From Patagioenas fasciata (Eukaryota; Chordata; Aves; Columbiformes; Columbidae), in contig NC_092520.1 of assembly GCF_037038585.1 (NCBI RefSeq), forward strand, positions 194,005,604-194,069,603: a DNA stretch of 64,000 nt. The letters are read 5' to 3'. Below are positions 53,485 through 64,000 of the stretch, piece by piece. Under the pieces are notes generated by a model that worked only from the letters and a program-made list of their open reading frames with translations, did not search any database and was not told the DNA's origin. Position numbers and translations under genes: made by a program. How positions within the stretch are numbered: the stretch's first letter is position 1; every line of letters starts with the position of its first letter.

Positions 53485-54048
53485 ACAAGTTGTTTTCTAC
53501 ATAACACTTTTTAGGAACTGATAGTAGTGATGGTGACATTAGATGGAGTCACACAACTGTCTTCAGTGATCTCCGGTTCATAGAAAATAGAGACTTAGTG
53601 CAACATTTGAATCAGCACCTGAACAAATTGCTGGGGAAATCACCAAGCTGCTTCTTGGATGGGCATTTGCCTGTCCCTGTCACAATAAGTTCTTAAGAAC
53701 TTGCAGTAACAAAGGATTCACCAATGCCACCCAAAACAACCCTACCATTAAAAACCTTGAGTTTTAGGAAAGTTGTTTGAGCGTCCAACCTAAACTGGTG
53801 TTCACTTGCATTCAAGCCCAGTAGCTCTTGCCTTCCTCACTGTGGGTCTGGAGGACAAGTTTCTCTTCATGTCTTTGTAGCAGCCTTCAGCTGGCAAAAC
53901 ATTGTCACATCTTCTTTTGCCTTTTCTAGACTAGTGAGCTGTAAGATTTCCTCCATGAGTCCCAGCTTCTGCGCCATGGAGGCAGGTGCCAGGCCCCAGG
54001 TTGGAGCCAGTACTGCGAATTGCCTGGAAAACGTGCTTGTACAGGGTG

Positions 54049-54119
54049 GAGGCCTCCCCGGTTCCATGAGATCCCTTGCACACGCCTGGTTGAGGCCTCC
54101 CCGGTTCCACGGGATCCCT
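54049..54119. repeat. Two direct copies of a 28-bp unit, 43-bp period
   Basis: GAGGCCTCCCCGGTTCCA... at 54049-54076 recurs at 54092-54119 with 26 of 28 bases identical. This is a local tandem duplication with a variable 15-bp spacer. Confidence 0.9.
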
Positions 54120-54410
54120 CAGCACAAGTCCGGTGTCGGTGTGACCGCTGCTGCCCGCGCTGCCCGGAGCTCACAGACCGCGGGGACACAGACCGGAGCG
54201 TTTCAGGGGCGAGCTGGGCCGGGAGGGGAAAACACAGGCCGGGAAACAAACCTGGCAGCCTTCGGTCATGATTACTGACTGATCCTGACCTACGTGCCAC
54301 ATCCGTGTTCCCACCGCCAGGCTCGTTTTAGAGATTTCTCTGTTAATTATTAAGAGCATGAACTTAAAAATGCTCCTTTGATAATGAAAGTGATTCTGTC
54401 GCTCACTCGC

Positions 54411-54434
54411 CGCTGCTGTCCCCTCTGGTGACTG
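54411..54434 (-). promoter_or_regulatory. CTCF-like motif 1
   Basis: The minus strand reads TCACCAGAGGGGACAGCAG, close to the CTCF core CCASYAGRKGGCRS. By-eye match only. Confidence 0.5.
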
Positions 54435-54676
54435 AAGGGTTTCCCGGGCAGCCGCCCTGCCAGTCACACTGACACAGACGAGGTTCTGGAGGGAGCGTCC
54501 CACAGGCCGCGCGTCCTCGCCCAGGAGAGCGGCTCCGGGTGCCGCCGGGCTGGGGCAGCCGGCGCGGGAAGCAGCGGCACCGCTGCAAGCCGGGCAGGCG
54601 CCCCGCAGGCCGGAGCTCGCCGGTGTGCGGGGCGGCGGGAGCGGCACCGGAACCGCCCGCGGAGGAGCCGCCACAG

Positions 54677-54695
54677 CGGCGGAAGGGGGCGCTGC
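54677..54695 (+). promoter_or_regulatory. CTCF-like motif 2
   Basis: The plus strand reads GGCGGAAGGGGGCGCTG, matching the right half of the CTCF core (AGGGGGCGCT). Confidence 0.45.
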
Positions 54696-54702
54696 CGCGG
54701 AG

Positions 54703-54724
54703 CTCTGGCGCCCCCTGGCGGCCT
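54703..54724 (-). promoter_or_regulatory. CTCF-like motif 3
   Basis: The minus strand reads CCGCCAGGGGGCGCCAGAG, an almost ideal CTCF core. It is oriented opposite to motif 2, 9 bp away. Confidence 0.6.
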
Positions 54725-54800
54725 CTCGCCGCCAGCGCCGCCGGGGTCCTGCGCTCAGCACCGGGGAGCACTCCCCTCCCCCAGCCACCCCCAGCGCTTC

Positions 54801-57800
54801 ATCGCTCTTTTCCTAACGTGGTTTTCGGGGACACCAGCTATTTCAGGCTGCGAATGAGAAGAAGAAAGACATGGTGAATGAGTGCTTAGCTCCGCGGAGT
54901 TTATTTGACCGACTTCCCTGGAAAAGAGACAGATTTATGGCATTGCAATCTCACTGCATTTTTGTTGTCAGTCAGGAAAAGCATCTGCGGGCCAGCTCCG
55001 ATATACTTCATTCCCTAAGGTTAAGATTATGGAGTATATTTACGTTGCTCCAAAATAGCATCATCTCAACTGCAGGAAATGTGGCACAGTTCTGCTGAGA
55101 CCAGAAGCTAAGCGACATGGACTTATTCATGCAGAGATGGCCAGGGCAGGGCAGAGATTGCAGATTGCCATCTCAAAAGGTTGCCAGCCAGACCCAATGC
55201 CCTGCGTGGCATCAGTGTTTCTTCTCCTGAAGGCTACAACCCACAGCAGTGCCGAGAAGATTTCAGAGTTGTTCCTTCAGCACTGCTTTGATGGCTGCGA
55301 GCTGCTGTATGTAGCTAGACCTGGCTCCAGCAACGCTCATTTGGTAAATAGGAAGGACCAAACCACACACTAGACTGACTTGGCTGCCTCTGAATTTTGC
55401 AATTTACCCTTAAAATTTGCATGATGCTTCCAGTCAGTCCATCACAAACAGCTGAAGGGAAACTCTGTGTGAAGCTGATTGCCATGAGCGATGTGTTGGT
55501 GGCCACCCCAGGTCCAGCCCCAGCTGCTGTGCTGGCCATGGTGGGGGTGCCTGCAGGCATGCAGCCTGCAGCGTGCGTGTGGAAGGGGATGGTGCTTTTC
55601 CTCTTCCCCCTCCCATGGAGGTTGCAGCTGACCTGCACAGAACAATGCTGTGTGATGTTCAGGCACTCCATCACTGTGAGTAACACAGCTGGGGTAGCAG
55701 AAGCTGTTAGCTCTGTGAGTCTAAGGCCGGTTTTGGAATTGGTTGCATGGGAGGCATGCAGAGTGAGCAACATGGCATTGCTGCGACGGTGAGATGGATG
55801 TGAGAGGCACACTCTGGGCTTTCTTCATCCAGGGAGAAGGATCACCCAGGAGGCAAATCAGAGCTTGTGCTCCTCTACAGGAAAGGCTGGAAAAGAAGGC
55901 AAACCAGGGATGTGCCCCTGTGAGGGAGCCTAGGATTGCACAAATTAATCTTTCTCTTCACTGGAGGAAACTAGAAGTCCTGCAACAGAACCTAATGCTG
56001 GTAGACTTTGGAAGACAAAGGAGAGAAAATGGAGCTATTATATACCGTCTTGTTCCTACACAGGAGCAATTAAATCACACAGTGCTGTCTTCAACTAATA
56101 ACAATCTGGATTAGCACTACAGGGCAGAAAACTCTAGGCTATAGCCAATTTGCAATTCTTAATGCACATTAGTCTGCCTCGGATTTGAAAGCTGTGTGGC
56201 TTTATGGGAGACTTTGGGTGTAATCCCTGTAAACAAATAAACAAATGAGCTGAAGATAAAGGCTGGATTACGAAACACTGAAAACCACTGCAGATGTCAA
56301 TGTGAGATGTGGACACAAGGAACAAAAGGATGGGTCTAGAACCTTGGTTTAAAGTTTATTGAAAACCCTGGTTTAGCAATGACACTTTTCTGTTAAATTC
56401 CTTCCTTCTCACAAGCCTTGAGGCATATATAAAGTCTATCAGCTTGTCCTACAACAAATTGAGCTGGATATTGAAAGACAGGGGTGCTGCCTGCTCTCCA
56501 CAGAATCTCCAGGGGATTGTCCAAAGCAAAGAGCAAATTAATCTGGAGTAGGTGGTGCAGTGGCTTGCCCACTTTCAGTGTCCATATGGGGAATTAATCA
56601 AAGTGCTGTAATCAACTTGCCTGTTCATCAACTCCCTGATTTGCATGAGCTCTAGGACTCCTTATGTGTATATGCATTCACTTAAGGACAGGGCTTGCAC
56701 AACCAGAGTCCGGCAAATTCTTGTCACACTTCAGTGTCTATAGGACCTGTCTCCAGGACCTTGCTGCAAGTGGGCAAAGGCTGGAGAGCATCAATATTGT
56801 TAACATCATATTTCCTTTAATAGTGTCATTTGATGTAAAAAAATCAAGCCTGACACATATTACAATCCCTTTATTACTAATATCTAGAAATACTGTGATT
56901 CACAAATTCCAGCTGCTTTTGCCTTCATAGACTAGATGGAAGAAGTGCTTGACCTGAAAGGTCCCTTCACAATGCCTTTCTCCTGAAAAAAAAGTTGCTA
57001 ATAAAACCAGTAGCTTGCCTTAATGTTACCTTGTGTTTGTGTTTCAATAGCAGGGAATAGTTGTACAAAGCAGAATCAGAACCTAAAATCCAGAGTTACA
57101 CCTATTGCATATCAGAATATTCTATTATCTCCCATGGGTTTGGGTCAGAATGTCAGTTTGCACGCCTGTGTCCTCTAATAGACCTTGACACGAGGAGGTG
57201 TCTGTTCTTCAAATTTTCTGCGGAAAATCCTGGGGCATACACCTAAGTGTGAGAGTGACAAGAAGGAAGGAGACATCAATGAGAAAAGGAAATGGTCCTT
57301 GTTTGCTTTGTTGACCTTAAGCTGAAAGTGTGGAACAGAGTAGTCTTAAACATGCTTATGATCTGGACACAGCAATTTCACCTTAAGCCAAATGTTTTCT
57401 GAGAAAGTGGAGAATTTGTTAGGGAGACAAGGGCAGCAAGTTTGAAAAGGACTCTGTTAGGAAAAAAAAGATGTGGAAACTACCATGTGACCACGATGGA
57501 CAGCTTCCTTCCACCTGCACCAGGGCTTGTGGTCCTGGTAGAGCGGTTTAAAGAGTTTCCACCCTCAATCAGAATTTAGTGCCCCTAATGAACTCATGAG
57601 GATTTATGCAAATCCATCCTACCTGGCATGACAGGGACCTAGATGCACTCTTGTAATCGGTCCCTCCATCTCTGATGAGAATCTTTGAACTAACAACAAT
57701 AACTTCCTAAACCACTTGCTTGAGGGCTACCTGTGCCCTACAACAAAATTCTTCCATCTGAAAAACTGAACTGTCCCCAGCCAGGTTACTGCCTCATTTT

Positions 57801-60800
57801 GCTGCTCTTCTCAGGATAACAAAACAAAGCTACAACAGTATAAAAGTGTATGATCCCTATGTCTTGGGCATCATACAAAAGAACCCGTTTTAAAGCTGTG
57901 TTCACAGATGGTACAGCAGAGTTAACAACCATGTCTTCCAAGTGTTCTAACAAACATATTGACCTTGGCCTCCTTTTCTTTTGTAGTAAACCTTGCAATC
58001 AGCAGAAGACTGTGAAATAATACTAGTTAGCTGTGAAAGAAGTAGACGAGACACACAAGGTAGAGGATTTTGCAGGCCCATAGATGGTAAATACTGGTGC
58101 AAGAGCATGATAAACATCCTGCTGACATAATTCATTACAAATCAGAACTTTGTGCCACAATAGTTACGAAGAATTGTAAATGTAACTTAACCCAATTTAA
58201 ACTGTGAGTTTATTTTCATGCATGTGGAGATTCCACATCAAAAGTCAAGTTCTTCACAAGCGAATTACCTTGGGGATGGCGACAATGACCAGATTTGTGT
58301 TAGAGCGCTGCGATCTGCTAGCTAAATCTGGATGTTTTCCTAAGTACTTTAAATAATTGAGCAAGAAGATGCGACGTGTGGGTTCCCTGACTGTCTTTTT
58401 CCCTTAATGAGGTATTAATAGTTGTCTACAAAGCTGTCAGAGAACAGGTGAAGGAGGCAAATTAGAGATGTTGCAAGTGACTATAGCATCTAGATATTTC
58501 TAAAGATTATGAAACCTAAGATAAAGTTCCCATCAAAGTTCACAAGTCTTGATTGCTGTGTTTACTCTGGCTTTGCATCAGCCCAACCCTGCTGTACTCA
58601 AATTCAGGCTTGCTTTTAATAGGTGACCTTTCCACACAGTAAAGAATCAAGTGTTATATACCTAGGGGTGTGTTCTGCTGTATCTGCTTGCTTAGGAAGA
58701 ATTCAAATATTGTTCTGTAGCAGAAATCCTTCTTTAGCTCAAAGATAAAAAGTGTCTTTTGATTTTGTAAGATTCTGTGAGGATAGATTACTGTATTCTT
58801 TACAGAAGAATTAGTCATCCCTGAGTTGACTGCAACAGTCCTTGTTCCTCATCAACGGTAAAGGAAGAACTGGGTTAAGATTCATTGCAAATTTTGAATT
58901 AATTTCTTATGCAAACCAAGAACTCCCCTTTTCTCCAGTGTTAAACATTAGAATTTTTGTATGACTTTTATTAGTTTTGGTTCATTTTACAGATCTGGAT
59001 TAATCTATCTGCATTATACCCTGTTGAAGTAGGCGACACAAAAATTTAGAATGAGGAACTGTGCACTGATTTGGGGTAATCCAACTGAGACATCAAAGGT
59101 GGGTTGTTTGTTTGTTTTTTTTTTTTTTTTTATTGCTAGAGTATTTAAAATTGGCACTATAAATTCAAAATAAACTTACTCACAACTGAGTTTCTACTCA
59201 CCGTCTCCTGAAGAAGACAGGCTATTCTGAACATAGAGACTGTGGATGTCTCTACATCTCATTCCTCTTCCTCTCTGATTTCCAAATATCCTCTGATTTC
59301 CTGCCCCCACCCAATTTATTTTGATTAGTATGTTCAAATGGTTTGTAATTCCATTTTCCAGGTCTTTCTCTTGACTTACTGCCATGTCACCCCTTTTACC
59401 AAGACAACATTTGTCCTATGGACAAACTTCTGTCATTGCATCTGCACCCATTTCTTCTTCTTGCCTGCTTGGTACCATCAGCAGGAACATGAAGAGCACA
59501 GGAAAATTAGAGTTCCAGTACTTGATCAAAGGGAATGAGAGTAACTGAGAGCACAGGTTTCAGGGAAAAAACTGAAAACTTGTCCTGGACCATACTCAGA
59601 AGTTATCTCCAGCAGTTTGAGACAGAATCTTGACTGAAGAGGTGTGAAAGAAGGTTGCAGAGATTTATAGTTTACCGAATTTAACCACTTTCATGTGAAA
59701 ATTAGAGGAAAAAGTAATTCCTAGTCCTTTGCCAGCTTTCAAGTCTGTAGTCCAAAGCCCAGACGTGATATAGGATGATTGAAATGCCATTTTTTAAAGG
59801 ACAAAAATAGTGTCTTTTATACTAAACTGTTTTTGAACAGTTTTTGTGGAACCATTGTTACTGGAAGTTAAAAAAAAAAAATTGTATTTCAGACTCAGAT
59901 AAATATCTGCCCTGCAAAATTTCAGCTCAGATAGCTGAAGACCAGTAACCTTAAAGTACATGAAGTCCGTGGATCCGGACCCCAAGGCTTGGAAAATCCT
60001 CAGGTGCTCTAATAATGTTGTTGTATTGTAGAAACGCCCTAACCATTCACCTCAGCAAGGACACAGGCTTCTGTGACCCCAGGATAACAGTCTGTGCCCC
60101 ATGGTGTTCTTTGACCAGTCCACAGAGTGTGCATGGTCACCTTGTCCTCTACCTGTGATGCTAATATCTGTCAAAACCTGGAAACACAGCAGAGATAAAG
60201 AAGATTCATGTGCAGGTGTGAATCAGACGGTGCATGTGGAATATGTACCTTTTAATTGAACCTCAGTTTTCTCCCAGATGTTTCAGCTGTGGCAATTATC
60301 CATGACATTTCCCAATTCCTGACCCAGGGACCCAGAAAGCACAAAGCTGGCTTGTAACCAAATATTCCTTCTCCCTGCTAACCTTGTGCCAAGCACCGTT
60401 TGGAAGCAAGGGACAACTGCTGGTAGATATATGTTGATATTTACATGTTACAGCCAACATACTGATCACCTTTACGTATCAGGCAATGTACATAATAATT
60501 TTAACATAATCAGCAATGATAGATGTTCATTCTATAAAGCCATGCTTACAATATTACTAAATAGTCTACTATTCATTGGTTAATGTATCAAAATAATATT
60601 ACATAGTGTATTGTGGGCTGTTGTATGCATCTACAGAAGAGCAGTCTTCTCCCACCACTATCCTGCATCAGCATCCATGAACTGGAAGCCTCCAGTGTTG
60701 TGATAAAAGGAGACACAGGGGTGGTTGTGCGATGTTGCACGACTCTCTAGCATACCCTAATTTATTTTGATTTGGATCAACTAATACATAATTAGTATAA

Positions 60801-63800
60801 TGACATTTGCTTCAGATAAAATGGGAGGGGGAAAGATTTTAGAGAAACAAGGTCTTTAATTTTCAAAACCAGTAAAGATTATACAAAATTATACCAATCA
60901 AGTGAAAAACAGAATAGATTTTTGCAACTGCAGATCTTGGAAATGCCCCTCATATATGGAAATTCATATTGACAAGTGTAGGCAAATATTATATGAATTA
61001 TGATCTGCCAAGTACACTTCACTGCTGTCAGCATAACCATTACATAGGTTCCAATATGTGAAATACTTAATGCCCTCAGCTCCTAATACAAGTGGAAATT
61101 GACAATTAGTAATAATATACTCAGATTTTTATAAGATAAACCATAAAATTTGGTGATGTTTAACCTTGTCTTGTCTTTCAATTTCTCCCTAAAATGAAAA
61201 GCCTAAACACCTGCTTTTTTAAAATTCCTCTGACATAGTATTTCGGCAATCTTTACCACCCATCTAGCCTGCCTTTTATTTGGATATACTAATGTTGAAA
61301 TATATCTGATGTTCAGCACACAGTATTTTTTCTGCAGGGTAACTGGAAAGTGCCTTGAATTTTCATTGAGAAATTTGCTTAAGGCATGAATCATATTATC
61401 CTCAGTAGCTATGGGGAAGATACAGCTAAAATTAAACTCTGTGCTTATTTTAAGGTTGAAAAACACATTAGAAGTAAATCATTAATCCAAAGGAGCCCTG
61501 ATTGTTGCTATTAATAGTAAAGTAGCTGATCTATGTGAGAGATTGTATACCTGAGTTCCTAAAATAAACTCAGTGTGAAAAAAATAGTGCTCGTGCTGTT
61601 AGTGTTGGTGAAGTACATTCCAAGGAGCAGCGGGCTGGGTCCTGCAGGAATCCCTCGGCCTCGCTGGTGGAGCAGCAGCAGCTTATCCAACGTTTCCTCT
61701 TGGATCAAGGGTTTGTGATGGGCCCAGGGTAGGTGGTATTTCATAATCTTTTCATTTTCCCTGGAGTAACTTACAGCTGGGAGGGAATTGTGTTATGAAA
61801 CATTAACACATTCCCTTCCCAGAGTCAACGCGAAGATCAAGGGGAAATTCTGTGTTCCTCCATGTCCATCTTCTTTTCCCATCCAGTCTGGAGTTGCATC
61901 AGATTCATGCTCCACAGCACTTGGAGACTGTAAAACTATGACTTCTGTTCCATTTGATTCAATTTCGAATAAAAATATCATTCAGTTTTACATAAAACCA
62001 ATTTCAATTGGATTTTGATAAATGTCCTCACACTGAATAACTGCTTTTCCTATTAACAGTTCTATTGAATTCAATGGAATTGAATTTATGGTGTAAGAGA
62101 TCATTTAGCATGACAAAGCATCACAAAATCAGACTTCAACATAAGAAATGTTTCTCTTTTGTATTAACAAGAATCCCACCCAGTAGGCATCTTGTCCATG
62201 GGAGGAACTCTTAAGTATATCAGGAAAGTATAAGTTCTTAAGTATATCACCAGAAAAGAAAATATGAATAGTAAATAGTTACAACACCAAAAGTACACTG
62301 ATGTAACACCAGTGGGATGCTATGGTGGCATCACAGGAGTTCTAGTTTTCCCCAGAGTAAATAAATGCAGGTACTTTGGCAGCTATAGTAGCTCTGTGAG
62401 TAATGACATGAAAATCTCATTCAGGTGTCTAAGGAAAGCAGACTTGTGAACCCTAAATGAATACTGCTTTTTTGAAGCGACTCTTGCTACCCATATTTTT
62501 ACAGTAAAGCTCCTAAGTACCAAATCTTGCTCTCTGTGCCAGTGCTGCCACTTGTTCTTATAGGCAGAGCTACCTTAAATAGCCGCAGCCTGGGGACCAC
62601 AAAAGGATTTGGTTTCCCTGAGAAGCCATGAAGAATCCCTGCATTGTTTTTCTCTCTGTTATAGACTGATTGCAAATAGTCTCTTCAGAATTGCTTGTGT
62701 AAATTCAGGTGAAAAAATGACAGAAAAGAGAGAGGGGAAAACTGTGTTAAAATCATCCTGACTCTACCAGGGAAGAGATGTAACTGAAGACATGTCCCTA
62801 CCGAAACAGTAAGGAAAGAGGGAAATTCATGCTTCAAACAGACTGCTTTTCTTTGCCAAATAGTACTGCAGAGTGCTGCCTAATTAGCTATTTTCTATCA
62901 CCCACATATCCTTCAGATGCATTGTTTGGCAGATTTCTTCCTGGCACTACGTCCCAGTTTTGTCTGAGATATATTAGTTTGCATTTTCCAAGGTCAATTT
63001 CACTGTATTTGCTGCCCATGTTTGTAACCACTCTTTGATAATGGGTATTGCTGCTCTCACTACTGGGTTAGGCACTTCTGAACCCTCATTTCTTATGGTC
63101 TTTCCATGACATTTTGCTTTCCAAAACAACAGGTAAAGGAATATCACTTCTCTTTCATCAAACTGTTGGTTCACATGTCACATACAGGATCATGAACATT
63201 TGTTCCTAGTAGGATTTCAGGAGATTCTGTGACAGTTTTCTTACTAAGATGTAGATGTATTTTATGATTCTGCTAATGTCTGAAAAATCTATAATGCCTG
63301 AAAAATCTATAAAATCTAAGCTATTCTAGGAAGATTCAGACACTGAAGCTGTTTCATCCTTTATGGCTTCATGTACACTCAAGGGACCCAATCGTACCTC
63401 CTTTACTTACCCAAACAGTTCCAGTGACACAGCTTATGAGAATGGGCAGAATTTGGTGCTGTATACTCATTTAACCCAAGTTAAAAAAAGCACAAATGTT
63501 GAAATCGTCTGACTTCTCCTAACACTGAATGCTTAACATGATTTTTGGAGGAAGTTCAGCACCTAACTGCCAGTGAAACGAATAGTTATTATGCGCCAAA
63601 TACTTCACAACAGTACTGATAGATCATAAAACATCTTTATGAAGATAATTTTAGATTTCTCTACACTTTGCTCGATCCTTCATCTTTGACACATGCTAGA
63701 GGAACCTGGGTGGCCACAGATCTTCCCATATATCCTATATTTTGACCGCTCCTACCCGGCATAGTGCATCCCAAGACACCTGTACAAACCTGTTCTAAAG

Positions 63801-64000
63801 CTATTTTGCCTGCTTTTTCTGTAAGGAAGGGCAAGGGCAGCAGAAAACACCTCTTATTAATGTTCTTTATTGGTGCTGAAGCCAAATGTGGCTTCAGATC
63901 TGAGACAGTATCCGGATGGAGTATTCACAGGTTTGTCCCGTGACAAGGGGCAGTAGCCTCCCATTAGCACTGCCCAACGAAGCCGACCTAGCCCTTCTGC
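54801..64000. other. Intergenic, no gene recognised
   Basis: 9.2 kb of AT-rich sequence without exons I can support. Overlapping open frames at 55315-55812 (minus, 165 codons) and 55397-55792 (plus, 131 codons) are within chance expectation. A T-run lies at 59105-59131. PANX2, the next gene in mammals, should lie to the right if synteny holds; none of its exons were recognised here. Confidence 0.6.
59105..59131. repeat. (GTTT)n-T19 tract
   Basis: Three GTTT-like units followed by a long T run. Confidence 0.9.

Larger units (their letters stand above)
50721..54399. other. Intergenic, no gene recognised
   Basis: Contains a polypyrimidine tract at 53403-53484 and one weaker CTCF-like match (GCGCCCTCTTGCC) at 52880-52894. 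A divergent noncoding transcript from the TRABD promoter is possible but unsupported. Confidence 0.6.
54400..54800. promoter_or_regulatory. Orphan CpG island with CTCF-like motifs
   Basis: A 400-bp GC- and CpG-rich block 4 kb from the TRABD promoter. No coding exon is attached on either strand. It could be the promoter of a noncoding RNA or an insulator (see the three motif entries). Confidence 0.65.

Noticed and set aside
54171-54788. 205-codon minus-strand frame over the orphan CpG island
   Set aside because: Composition artefact. No splice structure or recognisable domain.
55315-55812. Overlapping 165-codon minus and 131-codon plus frames
   Set aside because: A rough stop-frequency estimate gives a few frames of this length by chance in 64 kb. 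No domain recognised.
56935-56990. CR1-like words (ACTAGATGG, AAAGGTCCCTTC)
   Set aside because: Too short and out of order for a confident CR1 call.

Overview
The window is vertebrate nuclear DNA and almost certainly from a bird. It contains spliced genes with GT-AG introns, CpG-island promoters, and CR1 LINE 3' ends, one of them with the typical ATTCTGTG-type tail. Transposon density is low. Gene order SELENOO-TRABD is a conserved vertebrate neighbourhood. I cannot name the species.

Layout. (1) 1-7199, minus strand: the first six coding exons of SELENOO (498 codons). The C-terminal part, with the selenocysteine, lies beyond the left edge. Intron 1 holds a perfect 88-bp palindrome and a short telomere-like tract. 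(2) 7200-7573: a CpG-rich region with three GC boxes and a TATA-like site, between the start codon of SELENOO and the start codon of a divergent plus-strand gene. (3) 7574-9046, plus strand: an intact 490-codon Gag-like gene of retroviral origin. It is followed by decayed remains of the same provirus: a protease-like stretch whose catalytic triad is altered, an integrase fragment, and Env transmembrane fragments. Two CR1 fragments interrupt it. (4) About 13.9-18.2 kb: the probable long 3' UTR of TRABD, convergent with the Gag-like gene. (5) 18213-43643, minus strand: nine coding exons of TRABD (375 codons when joined in phase), with an untranslated first exon near 50.12-50.22 kb in a CpG island. 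(6) 50.3-64 kb: no recognisable coding gene. This stretch contains an orphan CpG island at 54.4-54.8 kb with three CTCF-like motifs.

SELENOO (mitochondrial AMPylating pseudokinase) and TRABD (TraB-domain protein) are ordinary housekeeping genes. The feature most worth following is the Gag-like gene. It is the only intact part of an otherwise ruined provirus, and it sits head-to-head with SELENOO in a promoter CpG island, with no recognisable 5' LTR. This is what a domesticated (exapted) retroviral gene would look like. A short Gag-like DFDIFG fragment also sits inside the SELENOO intron-1 palindrome region. Exon coordinates were derived by eye from splice sites, reading phase and recalled family sequence. 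No alignment or search was run.
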